From JAIOSM01 sp023143455 (GTDB taxonomy: Bacteria; Desulfobacterota; Desulfobacteria; Desulfobacterales; Desulfobacteraceae), in the NCBI GenBank assembly GCA_030632885.1, contig DAOVTW010000009.1, positions 11,143-75,142 of the forward strand: a stretch of 64,000 nucleotides of DNA, written 5' to 3'. The notes beneath the pieces were generated by a model, which worked only from the letters and a program-made list of their open reading frames with translations, was not told the DNA's origin and did not search any database. The position numbers and the translations under genes were made by a program. Below, piece by piece: positions 55,639 through 64,000 of this stretch (position 1 is the first letter of the stretch; the number at the start of each line of letters is the position of its first letter).

Positions 55639-56841
55639 ATGGGCAAATCCAAAAAAATAAATGGTTCTTTTAATATAAAAGATGCTGATAAAAGATTGCA
55701 GGTTTTATTTGAAATTTCCAATGCAGTCAACAGTACAACAAATTTAGACGAGTTATATAAGGTCATCCACAAATCCCTTGATAAAATATTGAAAGTAGAT
55801 AATCTTTATATTGCTAAATATGACAAAAAAAAAGATATCATGACTTTTCCTTATTGCATTGATAATAAAGATAAAAACCCCGGGCCTGTATTGAATTTTA
55901 GCAAAACCTCGTGTTTAACCCGAAAAGTAATAGAGGCAAAAAAGCCGATAATTTTCTATAAAAAGGATCTTGAAGAAGAAGAAATTCTTGGCACACCTCC
56001 GCAAATATGGCTTGGAGCTCCTTTAATAGTTAAAAACAAGGTGATGGGAGTAATTGCTATTCAGGATTATATTTCTGAAAATGCATATCATCAAGGAGAT
56101 CTTGATATATTAAACTCTGTTTCTCAACACATTGCCATTGCTCTTGAAAGAAAAGAAAACGATGACACATTAAGAGAGCAGGGAGAGATTTTAGAAAAAA
56201 TACTGGAATTATCACCAGTAGGTATTGCTCGAATTGAAAATCGTGTATTTAAATGGGTCAATAATGAGATTGTAAAAATATATGGTTATGAAAGTAAAAA
56301 AGATTTTGAAAATAAAAGTGTTGAAATGATTTATGCTTCCAAAGAAGATTATGATAGAGCAGGAGAAATAATAAGCAGAGAATTCAAAGAAAAAGGGAAA
56401 GTTGATTTTGAGTATAATCACATACGAAAAGATAAATCAATTTTCCCGGCACACATTATTCTCAACGGCGCTGACAGCAATGACCCCTTGGCATGGACCA
56501 TAGCCTCGATTACAGATTTGACTGAACAAAAGGCTGCTGAACAAGAAAAGATTGAAAATGAAAAGCTCCAGGGCGTGCTTGAAATGGCCGGGGCTGTCTG
56601 CCATGAACTAAGCCAGCCTCTCCAGACTATCCTTGGGTATTCTGAACTTTTAGTTATGGATATTAATGATGAGAATGATGATATGATCAGTTTTGATAAA
56701 AGCCTTGATACAATTATTGATCAGGCCAATAGAATTGGTAAAATTACCAAAAAGCTTTCAGGAATTACCAAATATTCAACTATTGATTATGCAGGAAGTA
56801 CAAAGATTTTTGATATTTGGGAGTCAGATAAAGATTCATAA
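55639..56841 (+). CDS. GAF-PAS-HisKA protein lacking an ATPase domain, paralogue 1
   Basis: Cytoplasmic sensor protein with no membrane helix. GAF domain (about 20-185; PPQIWLGAPLIVKNKVMGVI), PAS domain (about 190-310; IENRVFKWVNNEIVKIYGYE), then a HisKA phosphoacceptor segment EMAGAVCHELSQPLQTILGY (His near residue 320). It ends about 80 residues later in KIFDIWESDKDS, with no N, G1, F or G2 boxes of a HATPase domain. The same end point occurs in the two paralogues, so this is a stable architecture. Start at MGKSKKING (55639); the ribosome site is weak. Confidence 0.85.
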   Translation: MGKSKKINGSFNIKDADKRLQVLFEISNAVNSTTNLDELYKVIHKSLDKILKVDNLYIAKYDKKKDIMTFPYCIDNKDKNPGPVLNFSKTSCLTRKVIEAKKPIIFYKKDLEEEEILGTPPQIWLGAPLIVKNKVMGVIAIQDYISENAYHQGDLDILNSVSQHIAIALERKENDDTLREQGEILEKILELSPVGIARIENRVFKWVNNEIVKIYGYESKKDFENKSVEMIYASKEDYDRAGEIISREFKEKGKVDFEYNHIRKDKSIFPAHIILNGADSNDPLAWTIASITDLTEQKAAEQEKIENEKLQGVLEMAGAVCHELSQPLQTILGYSELLVMDINDENDDMISFDKSLDTIIDQANRIGKITKKLSGITKYSTIDYAGSTKIFDIWESDKDS

Positions 56842-58039
56842 ATTTATAAAAATAAAAAATGCAGAAAAAGTGCTTGAAGTGCTGTTTGAAATTTCAACAG
56901 CAGTTCAGAACACTCAAAATCTTAATGCTCTGTATAAGGCAATACATAAGTCCCTTGGTAAGGTTCTTAATACAGATAATTTTTTTATTGCTAACCATAA
57001 TAAACAAAAAGACTTAATTTCTTTGCCATACTATATAGATAAAAAAGATCCTGAACTTGCTCCTGAGATTTTTAACTTCAGCAAAACCGGATCATTAACC
57101 GGAAAAGTGATAAAAATTGCAAAGCCTATTATTCTTTTTTCCAAGGATTTGGCTAAAATTAAAAAAGAGAATATTCTTTTAAATAAGCCCCCAATTGGTT
57201 CGTTACCCAAAGTATGGCTTGGAGCTCCTTTAATAGTTAAGAAAAGAACAATTGGAGCGGTTGTTGTTCAAAGTTATTCCTCAGAAAAAAAATATAAAAA
57301 AACTGACCTTGATATATTAGATATGGTTTCTCAGCATATAGCATTTGCAATAGAGAGAAAAGAAAATGACGACACAATAAGAGAAGAGAGACAGATTTTT
57401 GAAAAAATACTTGATTTAGCCCCTATTGGTCTTGCACTTATTGAAAATCGTGTTTTTAAACGTGTGAATGATCAATTTATATCGGTATTCGGGTATAAAA
57501 GCCAAGTTGATTTTATAAAGAAAAGTACAGAAATGATTTATGCTTCAAAAAAGGATTTTCTTGAAGCAGGAAAAATTATAGTTTCAGAATTTAGGGAAAA
57601 GACAAAAGCTAATTTTGAATATAATCTTATGAAAAAAAATAAAAGTCTTTTCCCTGCCCAAATCACCTTTAATTATGCACAGGCAAATAATCCTTCGCCA
57701 TGGACGGTGGTTTCTGTTACAGATATTACTAAAATAAAAAATGCTCAAGAGGAGAAGATAAAACATGAAAAACTTCAAGGTGTCCTAGAGATGGCAGGGG
57801 CTATTTGTCATGAATTAAATCAGCCTCTTCATGCTATACTTGGTTATTGTGAACTTTTAATGACAGGGCATGATATTGATACAAAGGAAACCAAAGAGAT
57901 TCTTAAGATAATAGCTGAGCAGATCAAAAGAATTAAGCGTATTACAAAAAAACTTTTAAACATCACGCAATACAAAACATTGAAATATGCAGAGAAAAAT
58001 AAAATTTTCGATATCTGGAATACAGGTTTTGAAAATTGA
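56789..58039 (+). CDS. GAF-PAS-HisKA protein lacking an ATPase domain, paralogue 2
   Basis: Same order as paralogue 1: GAF (SLPKVWLGAPLIVKKRTIGA), PAS (LALIENRVFKRVNDQFISVF) and HisKA (EMAGAICHELNQPLHAILGY), ending in KIFDIWNTGFEN. The start is unclear: the frame is open well into paralogue 1, ATG 56789 is the only in-frame ATG before the conserved NAEKVLEVLFEIS, and no clear ribosome site precedes it. A non-ATG start around 56832 behind GGGAG is possible. Translation is probably coupled to paralogue 1. Confidence 0.78.
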   Translation: MQEVQRFLIFGSQIKIHKFIKIKNAEKVLEVLFEISTAVQNTQNLNALYKAIHKSLGKVLNTDNFFIANHNKQKDLISLPYYIDKKDPELAPEIFNFSKTGSLTGKVIKIAKPIILFSKDLAKIKKENILLNKPPIGSLPKVWLGAPLIVKKRTIGAVVVQSYSSEKKYKKTDLDILDMVSQHIAFAIERKENDDTIREERQIFEKILDLAPIGLALIENRVFKRVNDQFISVFGYKSQVDFIKKSTEMIYASKKDFLEAGKIIVSEFREKTKANFEYNLMKKNKSLFPAQITFNYAQANNPSPWTVVSVTDITKIKNAQEEKIKHEKLQGVLEMAGAICHELNQPLHAILGYCELLMTGHDIDTKETKEILKIIAEQIKRIKRITKKLLNITQYKTLKYAEKNKIFDIWNTGFEN

Positions 58040-58134
58040 ACCCCAAATTTATTCTCTTATCTAATCTTGAATAACTCTTCTGTGTGGTTTAATGTATATT
58101 ATGTTTAAACAATTATTTCAAATCTGTGAATAAC

Positions 58135-59334
58135 ATGACCCCCACTAAAAATTCACTTTATACAATAGATGCAGACAAGGTCCTTGAAGTTTTTTTTGAA
58201 ATCTCCAGTGCAGTACATTCTACTAATAATCTTGATGATTTATATAAAGCCATACATAAATTTCTTAGCAGGATACTCAATGTAGATAACTTTTTTATTG
58301 CTATCCATAATAAAGAAAAAGATTCCATATCTTTTCCTTATTATATTGATGAAAAAGACAACCATCCTGATGAACTACTAAATTTCAGTAAGCTAAGATC
58401 ATTAACCCGAGAGATAATTCTTGGGAAAAAACCACGTTTCTATACAAAAGAAGAAATTTATGAGTTTGCAAATAAAAAAAATCAACATGTTATAGGAACC
58501 ATTGCTAAGGTTTGGCTTGGAGTTCCTCTGATGATCAAAGAAAAGGTAATCGGTGTTATTGCGGTTCAAAATTATACTTCTGAAGAGGCATATCAAAGAA
58601 GTGATATCGAGATTTTAAATGTAGCATCCCGGAATATTGCCCTTGCCATACAAAGAAAAGAAGCTGATGATGCTTTAAAGACACAACATCAGCTTCTTGA
58701 AAAAATACTTGAGTCCTCACTGGTAGGCATAGCATTAATCGAAAACCGAATATTTAAACAAGTGAACAATGAAATTGTAAAATTATTTGGATATAATAGT
58801 AAAAAAGAGATAGAAAATAAAAGCCTCAGAATGATTTATGCCTCGGAAGAGGATTATGTTAAAGTCGGTCAAATCACGAGGTCTATTCTTGCTAAAAAGA
58901 ATAGGGCCAATATTGAATTTAATTTAATTCGAAAAGATGGCACTTCTTTCCCGGCACAAATAGTCCTTATTTGTGCTGACACGAAAAATTCTTCAGAATT
59001 AACCATAGATATAATGATGGATATTTCAGAAAGGAAAAATGCTCAGACCGAACGAGTTAAACGGGAAAAACTTCAAGGAGTTCTTGAAATAGCAGGAGCT
59101 GTCTGCCATGAGCTCAATCAGCCGCTTCAAGCTATACTTGGTAATTCTGAACTAATAGTAATGGATCGCTCTGATAAAAAAATGGTTAATAAAAGGCTAA
59201 ACAATATAATTGACCAGATAACCAAAATGGGTAAAATTATAAAAAAAGTTTCCAGTATTACACAATATAAAACAGTTAAATATGTCGGAGATGTTAAAAT
59301 TTTTGATATCTGGGATTCTGACAATAGCAGTTAA
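58135..59334 (+). CDS. GAF-PAS-HisKA protein lacking an ATPase domain, paralogue 3
   Basis: Third member: GAF (IAKVWLGVPLMIKEKVIGVI), PAS (VGIALIENRIFKQVNNEIVK), HisKA (EIAGAVCHELNQPLQAILGN) and the shared C-terminus KIFDIWDSDNSS. Start ATG 58135 (GTG 58126 is also in frame); no good ribosome site. It lies 95 bases after paralogue 2. The ATPase domain is missing again. Confidence 0.83.
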   Translation: MTPTKNSLYTIDADKVLEVFFEISSAVHSTNNLDDLYKAIHKFLSRILNVDNFFIAIHNKEKDSISFPYYIDEKDNHPDELLNFSKLRSLTREIILGKKPRFYTKEEIYEFANKKNQHVIGTIAKVWLGVPLMIKEKVIGVIAVQNYTSEEAYQRSDIEILNVASRNIALAIQRKEADDALKTQHQLLEKILESSLVGIALIENRIFKQVNNEIVKLFGYNSKKEIENKSLRMIYASEEDYVKVGQITRSILAKKNRANIEFNLIRKDGTSFPAQIVLICADTKNSSELTIDIMMDISERKNAQTERVKREKLQGVLEIAGAVCHELNQPLQAILGNSELIVMDRSDKKMVNKRLNNIIDQITKMGKIIKKVSSITQYKTVKYVGDVKIFDIWDSDNSS

Positions 59335-59352
59335 TTATTGCTCAAAACAATC

Positions 59353-59631
59353 TTAGGGTTCCATGTTTGATTTTTGTTTTTCAGCAATATCATCAAGCTT
59401 TCTTTCAATAACAGCTCTTAAGTGCCTTTCCGGGTCGAATTCTTCTGAATGATAATTTAAAACCCACCATAAGCTGTTAAGCTTTTTATAATCTTCCTGC
59501 CACCAGGAAATAGATTCTTCAATAGCATCAGGGCTGTCAAATTCAGTGTTGACCTTTACATAAAAGTCATAGGAATCTTTTCTGGTTATTGGCTTTAAAG
59601 ACAGGGTTGCTACAGTATCACGCTTAATCAT
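59353..59631 (-). CDS. Hypothetical protein, 92 aa
   Basis: Not recognised. A small, charged, Trp-containing protein (SISWWQEDYKKLNSLWWVLN) with a Glu/Lys-rich C-terminus (AVIERKLDDIAEKQK). No signal peptide or membrane segment. ATG 59631 follows AAGGAG. It is convergent with paralogue 3 and ends 18 bases from it. The balanced composition and ribosome site support it as a real gene. Confidence 0.7.
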   Translation of the reverse strand: MIKRDTVATLSLKPITRKDSYDFYVKVNTEFDSPDAIEESISWWQEDYKKLNSLWWVLNYHSEEFDPERHLRAVIERKLDDIAEKQKSNMEP

Positions 59632-59823
59632 GTTTTCTCCTTATTGTCACAAATCATATGCTTCAAGAGAAACTCTTTATTAATAAGTTGTTATAAATTT
59701 TCCAAGGAAAAAAGTAAAGGCAATTTATCGTTTTTAATAAGAATTGACACAAAATACGTTCTTGCTACTATCATGTTTTTAATTGTCTTTTAATTTAATT
59801 GTATTAGTTTAAAGGGTTTTATC

Positions 59824-59967
59824 ATGAATAATATTGTAGAGGACTTGTCAAAAAAAAGCTGCCTATGGTGGCAGTATGGATCAGCAGAAAATCATCAGAC
59901 CCAAAAAGATTTTTTGAATAATTTATTATTGATGTTGTATTTAATTGACTGTAAGCTGAATTTTTAA
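59824..59967 (+). CDS. Candidate small protein, 47 aa
   Basis: ATG 59824 follows AAGGG; the product would start MNNIVEDLSKKSCLWWQYGS and end CKLNF at TAA 59967. No family is recognised and codon evidence is thin. It precedes the GcvT fusion by 31 bases. It may be a real small ORF or a chance frame. The remainder of 59632-59998 shows nothing else. Confidence 0.35.
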   Translation: MNNIVEDLSKKSCLWWQYGSAENHQTQKDFLNNLLLMLYLIDCKLNF

Positions 59968-59998
59968 TGAACATGTTATCTAAATTAAGAGGACTATT

Positions 59999-62647
59999 AT
60001 GACAGAAATATTCAGAACTATTTTTTATGATCAACACAAAAATTATAATGCAAATATTGTAGACTTTGCAGGCTGGGAGATGCCAATTCAATATCCTGAT
60101 GGAATCAGCAAAGAACATATGGCAACAAGAGAAGAAGCTGGGATTTTTGATGTTTCCCATATGGGCAGACTCTTTTTTAAGGGTAATGATACCCTTGCCT
60201 TTTTGCAGCATGTTCTCACAAACAATGCAGAGGCTCTTGATGTTGGTGAAAGCCAGTATACTCTTGTGCCAAACGATAATGGTGGTGCAATTGATGATGC
60301 ATATTTATATAGATTTGTAAAAGATGAATATCTGCTTGTTGTAAATGCCTCGAACAGAGAAAAAGTTCTTACACATTTTAATGAGAAGATTAAGAATTAT
60401 TCTGATATTCAAATGACAGACAGGACATTTGAAATTTCAATGATCTCCCTTCAGGGCCCTCATTCTAAAAAGATTATTAAAAAAATTATAACTAAAGGTG
60501 TTTTACCCGAACCTGCAAGAAATTCTTTGTCTGTTGGAGAAATTGATAATTATCCCGTGTATATTGCAAGAACAGGTTATACCGGAGAGCCCCTTGGGTT
60601 TGAGATTTTTGTTGAAAATGAAAAAGCTTGCAAAATCTGGGATTTGCTTTGTGAAAATGGTGGTGTTCCCATAGGTCTTGGAGCAAGAGATACATTGCGC
60701 CTTGAAGCTTGTTTGCCACTTTACGGGCATGAACTTGGTGAGGATCATGATGGTGTTGAAATTCCAATATTTGCATCAAGACTATCAAGATTTGCTGTAA
60801 GTTTTTCTTTGCTTAAAGGTGATTTTATTGGAAAACAAGCCCTTTTAAAACAACATGATAGTTTTAAGAAAATCATTGATGAAAACTTTGAAAACACACA
60901 ATTTTTACCAAAAGTTGTAATGCCTGTTGCAATTGTTGGAAAAGGAATAGCAAGAGAGGGTTATAAAGTCTATAAAGGTGATAAACATGTAGGCTATATT
61001 ACCAGTGGCACAATGGTTCCATTTAAAAAGGGCGTTGGCAAAGGTCTTTATTCAGAATTTGATGAAAATACAGACAGAAGAGCAATTGCATTAGCCCTTG
61101 TTGAAAATAATATTATTGAAGGTGACACCTTAGAAATAGAAATAAGAAAGAAAAGAATAGAAAGTATTGTTGTGCCATATCATATGAGTGCTGAAGCACC
61201 GCCCCATGTAAGAGCTATCCCCTATGATTCCCTTAAGATTGATAAAACAAAAAAAGAAGGCGCATCTTATAAAGAAAAAGCTCACAACCTTCTTTCAAAG
61301 GCCTTGAAAAACAATACATGGCGCCAAAAGGAATGTATTAATCTTATTCCGTCTGAAATGAGTCAGTCATTGCTTTCAAGAGCCTTGTCCATAACAGATC
61401 CGGTAAACAGATATGCAGAGCATAAGGAAATTAAAGCATTTTCCTGTGAAGATATATTTTATTATCAGGGAACAGCCTTAATAGAAGAAGTTGAGTTTCT
61501 TTTAAATGAGGAATTCAAAAAATATTTTCAATGCAGAAATGTAGAATCCAGAGTCATTTCCGGGCAAATGGCAAATGCTGCACTTTTCAGTGCTCTTGTT
61601 GATTTCATTAACCGAGCAGACAGAAAAAAAGAACAAAGACGAATAGGAAAAATTTTTAACAATCATATTATAAAAGGCGGGCATTTAAGTGCTCAGCCCA
61701 TGGGAGCATTGCGTGATTTTGTTGCAAGGGATCCTAAAACAGAACGTCCCGGGGTAGTTAATTTTCCTGTGCTGCAAGAGAATCAATATGAAATTGATGT
61801 TAAAGCATGTAAGGAATTATTTGAAAATCATACTCCGGAACTAATAATTTTTGGTAAAAGTATGGTGCTCCATAAGGAACCTGTTAAAGAAATTAGAAAG
61901 CTTGTGGATGAATATGCTCCAGGATGTATAATTATGTATGACATGGCCCATGTTTTAGGTCTTTATGGTGATCACTTCCAAAAACCTCTCCAAGAAGGCG
62001 CACATATGGTAACAGGGTCAACCCATAAGACTTTTTTTGGAACCCAGAGAGGTGTTATTGCGTCAGATTTCAGCGAAGACGAACTGCATTATGGCTTATT
62101 TGAAGCGGTGCAAAGACGAACTTTTCCGGGAAGTGTTAGTAATCATCACCTTGGCACAATGGTAGGTCTTCTTTTTGCTGCCTATGAAATGAATCATTTT
62201 AAAGATGAATATCAGAAAAATGTAATTGCCAATGCAAAGGTGTTTGCAAAAGCACTTTTTGATGAAGGTCTTGATGTGGCTGGAGATAAGGATATTTCTT
62301 TTACTGAAACACACCAGGTTATTCTTAATGTTGGTTACTCCCAGGGCGCAAAAGTTGCAACACAACTTGAAGAGAACAACATAATTGTAAATTATCAGGC
62401 AACACCGGATGAAGAAGGTTTTACTGCTTCAGGAGCACTTAGAATGGGTGTTTCTGAAATGACAAGATTTGGAATGGAAAAAGATGATTTTAAGGAATTA
62501 GCTTCTTATATTGCAGATGTGGTAAAAAACGGATCTTCAGTAAAAGAAAAGATTAAAGCTTTTAGAGAGAATTTCCTTGAAATGAAATATAGTTTTGAGA
62601 AAGATGAGTTTGATGATATTGTAGACTCTCTTATGAAAGCATTATAA
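59999..62647 (+). CDS. GcvT-serine hydroxymethyltransferase fusion protein
   Basis: Residues 1-390 are aminomethyltransferase GcvT (VDFAGWEMPIQYPDGISKEH, FDVSHMGRLFFKG, YTGEPLGFEIFVEN, GARDTLRLEACLPLYGHELG), with the usual C-terminal barrel. Residues about 430-882 are a PLP fold-type I domain of the GlyA/SHMT kind: INLIPSEMSQSLLSRALS, NRYAEHKE, YDMAHVLGL, and the PLP lysine in TGSTHKTFFGTQRG (near 676). GcvT yields methylene-THF from glycine and SHMT uses it to make serine from a second glycine, so the fusion could channel the one-carbon unit. ATG 59999 has GAGGAC upstream. GcvP, GcvH and Lpd are not in the window. Confidence 0.93.
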   Translation: MTEIFRTIFYDQHKNYNANIVDFAGWEMPIQYPDGISKEHMATREEAGIFDVSHMGRLFFKGNDTLAFLQHVLTNNAEALDVGESQYTLVPNDNGGAIDDAYLYRFVKDEYLLVVNASNREKVLTHFNEKIKNYSDIQMTDRTFEISMISLQGPHSKKIIKKIITKGVLPEPARNSLSVGEIDNYPVYIARTGYTGEPLGFEIFVENEKACKIWDLLCENGGVPIGLGARDTLRLEACLPLYGHELGEDHDGVEIPIFASRLSRFAVSFSLLKGDFIGKQALLKQHDSFKKIIDENFENTQFLPKVVMPVAIVGKGIAREGYKVYKGDKHVGYITSGTMVPFKKGVGKGLYSEFDENTDRRAIALALVENNIIEGDTLEIEIRKKRIESIVVPYHMSAEAPPHVRAIPYDSLKIDKTKKEGASYKEKAHNLLSKALKNNTWRQKECINLIPSEMSQSLLSRALSITDPVNRYAEHKEIKAFSCEDIFYYQGTALIEEVEFLLNEEFKKYFQCRNVESRVISGQMANAALFSALVDFINRADRKKEQRRIGKIFNNHIIKGGHLSAQPMGALRDFVARDPKTERPGVVNFPVLQENQYEIDVKACKELFENHTPELIIFGKSMVLHKEPVKEIRKLVDEYAPGCIIMYDMAHVLGLYGDHFQKPLQEGAHMVTGSTHKTFFGTQRGVIASDFSEDELHYGLFEAVQRRTFPGSVSNHHLGTMVGLLFAAYEMNHFKDEYQKNVIANAKVFAKALFDEGLDVAGDKDISFTETHQVILNVGYSQGAKVATQLEENNIIVNYQATPDEEGFTASGALRMGVSEMTRFGMEKDDFKELASYIADVVKNGSSVKEKIKAFRENFLEMKYSFEKDEFDDIVDSLMKAL

Positions 62648-62710
62648 CAGTCAGTGGTATGACAATTGGCAGTTTCAGATTGATTTCCAAATCAAATCGA
62701 CAAAGCGGAG

Positions 62711-63688
62711 CTATGCACCCCATGGGGCATCTAAAGGACTTTTCACAGCTCTGCCTCCTTTATTGAGGACATGGGTGTAAATCATTGTTGTACTGACATC
62801 TTTGTGACCCAGCAAATCCTGAATTGTTCTAATGTCATAGCCTGACTCCAGAAGATGAGTTGCAAAACTGTGCCTGAAAGTATGGCTGGTGACATGCTTG
62901 GTAATTCTAGATATTTTTGCAGCCTTCCGAATAGCCTGGTTCAAACTGTTTAAATGGAGATGATGGCGGCGAGTAACGCCGGAGCGGGGATCAACAGATA
63001 ATTGAACTGAAGGAAAAACATACTGCCATATCCATGATTTTTCCGCATTTTTGTACTTTCTGCTCAATGCATTGGGAAGATACACAGAACCATAACCATC
63101 TTCAAGGTCTTTTTTATGAAGATTCTTTACATACTCAAGATGCTCCTTGAGACTCTCTGCAATACTCTCAGGAAGCATTGTGATTCTATCTTTCTGACCT
63201 TTGGCATGACGAATCATAATTTGATTCATACCAAAATCAATATCCTGAACCCGAAGCCTTACAGACTCAATCCCTCGCATGCCGCAACCATAAAGGACTT
63301 TAACAACCAGCTGGAAAACACCTGACATGGAATTAATAATTTCAAAAACTTCATTTCGGGTCAAAACCGTTGGTCTTCTCTGGGGTTGTTTTGCTCTAAG
63401 AGAATTAATATGTGACGGAAACTCAATCTCCATGACCACCCGATATAAAAAAAGCAATGCATTAAAAGCCTGGTTTTGAGTCGATGCAGCCACATTCCCC
63501 TCAACTGCAAGATGAGACAAAAAGCTTTCAATATGTTCTTTCCCCAAATCTTTTGGATGTTGTTTTTCATGAAAAAAAATAAACCGCTTAATCCAACCGA
63601 CATATGCCTGCTCAGTCCTGATGGAGTAATGTTTCAGACGAATTTTATTTCTTACTTGATCCAGAAGTTTTACAGGTTGTTTTTCCAT
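62711..63688 (-). CDS. intI: Integron integrase (IntI-type tyrosine recombinase)
   Basis: Tyrosine recombinase with N-terminal SAM-like DNA-binding domain (YSIRTEQAYVGWIKRFIFFH) and catalytic Arg in YGCGMRGIESVRLRVQDIDF, HxxR in TSHTFRHSFATHLLESGYDI, and Tyr in TMIYTHVLNKGGRAVKSPLD. The IntI-specific extra segment is present (KNAEKSWIWQYVFPS), as is the IntI C-terminal signature THVLNKGG. 325 aa and intact. It reads leftwards, away from the region at 63870-64000 where recombination sites begin, the normal integron layout. ATG 63688 is behind AAAGGTG. Confidence 0.95.
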   Translation of the reverse strand: MEKQPVKLLDQVRNKIRLKHYSIRTEQAYVGWIKRFIFFHEKQHPKDLGKEHIESFLSHLAVEGNVAASTQNQAFNALLFLYRVVMEIEFPSHINSLRAKQPQRRPTVLTRNEVFEIINSMSGVFQLVVKVLYGCGMRGIESVRLRVQDIDFGMNQIMIRHAKGQKDRITMLPESIAESLKEHLEYVKNLHKKDLEDGYGSVYLPNALSRKYKNAEKSWIWQYVFPSVQLSVDPRSGVTRRHHLHLNSLNQAIRKAAKISRITKHVTSHTFRHSFATHLLESGYDIRTIQDLLGHKDVSTTMIYTHVLNKGGRAVKSPLDAPWGA

Positions 63689-63778
63689 ATAAACACCTTT
63701 AAAAAATTTTTATATATTTCAACCGCTCTTGGTGTAGAGTTGAAATATAACACAAATATAGGTTTATCAACAATTTTT

Positions 63779-63812
63779 ATTGAATATCAACAAAATTTTG
63801 TTGATATTCAAT
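63779..63812. repeat. Perfect 34-bp palindrome upstream of intI
   Basis: ATTGAATATCAACAAAA followed directly by its exact reverse complement, 91 bases before the intI start. AT-rich, with no loop. A homodimeric repressor site or a cruciform-prone element in the intI promoter region are both possible. Confidence 0.7.
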
Positions 63813-63872
63813 GTTTTAATTGATATCTATTGAAATATGAGTGATATTAACCAATAATATTTAATAATAATT

Positions 63873-64000
63873 GTTAATACCGCCTTCGGCGGTATTAACG
63901 CCCGAGCTGTAGACCATTGAGTTGTTTGCACCGCCGAAGGCGGTACTAACAACTCAATGGAGCAACGATTTCTATGAATATTGCAGTTGCTACGCACTCC
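63873..64000 (+). other. Integron attachment region: att-like half-sites and palindromes (cut by window edge)
   Basis: A perfect palindrome GTTAATACCGCC / GGCGGTATTAAC (63873-63899) runs into TAACGCCCGAGC. A second element has arms CCATTGAGTTGTT (63914-63926) and AACAACTCAATGG (63948-63960) around ACCGCC/GGCGGT. TAACAACTCAATGGAGCAAC then resembles the left half of an attC site, with GCAAC/GTTGC as its inner pair and a right half expected past 64000. Both left halves follow the same ACCGCC...GGCGGTAYTAAC unit. This fits attI and first attC, but I cannot place the crossover points. Confidence 0.5.

Noticed and set aside
1..64000. CRISPR array
   Set aside because: No regularly spaced short direct repeats and no cas genes were seen. 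The repeated sequences found are large palindromes.
1..64000. Intact insertion sequence or prophage
   Set aside because: The only recombinase is the integron integrase at the right edge; no transposase or phage structural genes were found.

Overview
The window is a low-GC bacterial chromosome segment carrying about 50 genes, several of them broken. The gene content points to an anaerobic member of the Desulfobacterota, probably a Desulfobacteraceae-like sulfate reducer. The pointers are a TRAP transporter with LytS/LytT control, a non-pyrrolysine MttB/corrinoid methyltransferase pair, an ADP-forming acyl-CoA synthetase, a DmdC-type acyl-CoA dehydrogenase, a GcvT-serine hydroxymethyltransferase fusion, an FmdE-linked ABC importer and many sensor kinases. 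The assignment is by gene content only; no rRNA is present.

Layout. 1-8577 (all minus): one signalling and uptake block, lytT-lytS, a Cache-HAMP sensor, TRAP dctP-dctQ-dctM (2-oxoacid type) and a chemotaxis receptor cut by the window edge. 8578-9653: no intact gene; two long palindromic repeats flank a small secreted-protein gene interrupted by an in-frame amber codon. 9654-11387: preQ0 genes queD-queE-queC. 11478-11554: tRNA-Met(CAU). 11692-16692: mnmG, cbpA-like, hpt and an acidic zinc-ribbon membrane protein. 16748-21984: a radical SAM protein, then a MarR-controlled set (SAM methyltransferase, MttB homologue frameshifted near its end, corrinoid protein) and a ferritin remnant. 21993-26949 (minus): tetR, ADP-forming acyl-CoA synthetase, AI-2E family membrane protein, apbE. 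27198-28861: an acetyltransferase and an alpha/beta hydrolase. 29058-32418: DUF362 protein, acyl-CoA dehydrogenase and a collapsed crotonase gene. 32547-35219: a hybrid histidine kinase with a periplasmic binding domain. 35457-38514: a small Cys-rich ORF whose start lies in a hairpin, then gntR-trpB-trpA. 38729-42343: a leader hairpin, metal-chelate type ABC importer and FmdE protein. 42423-43426: two more palindromic repeats and a PD-(D/E)XK-like gene. 43487-48711: TPP riboswitch and thiS-G-H-F-(ThiD2-ThiE)-C. 48770-53800 (minus): livK (frameshifted), livH-M-G-F. 53964-55484: a NifA-like sigma-54 activator. 55639-59334: three tandem GAF-PAS-HisKA proteins that all lack a kinase ATPase domain. 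59999-62647: the GcvT-SHMT fusion. 62711-64000: an integron integrase and the probable start of its recombination-site region, which runs off the right edge.

How it fits together. The left block looks like a sense-and-respond unit for a small carboxylate, possibly pyruvate or another 2-oxoacid: a two-component pair, a periplasmic sensor, the importer and a chemoreceptor. The centre supports one-carbon and acyl-CoA catabolism. The right part combines vitamin synthesis, amino-acid uptake and an integron platform. The features most worth attention are a four-copy family of large palindromes with a conserved loop and changing stems, the three ATPase-less kinase paralogues, and the integron. At least five genes show decay or frameshift (amber-interrupted gene, mttB tail, ferritin, crotonase, livK); two of the frameshifts lie at A-runs, so sequencing error must be excluded.
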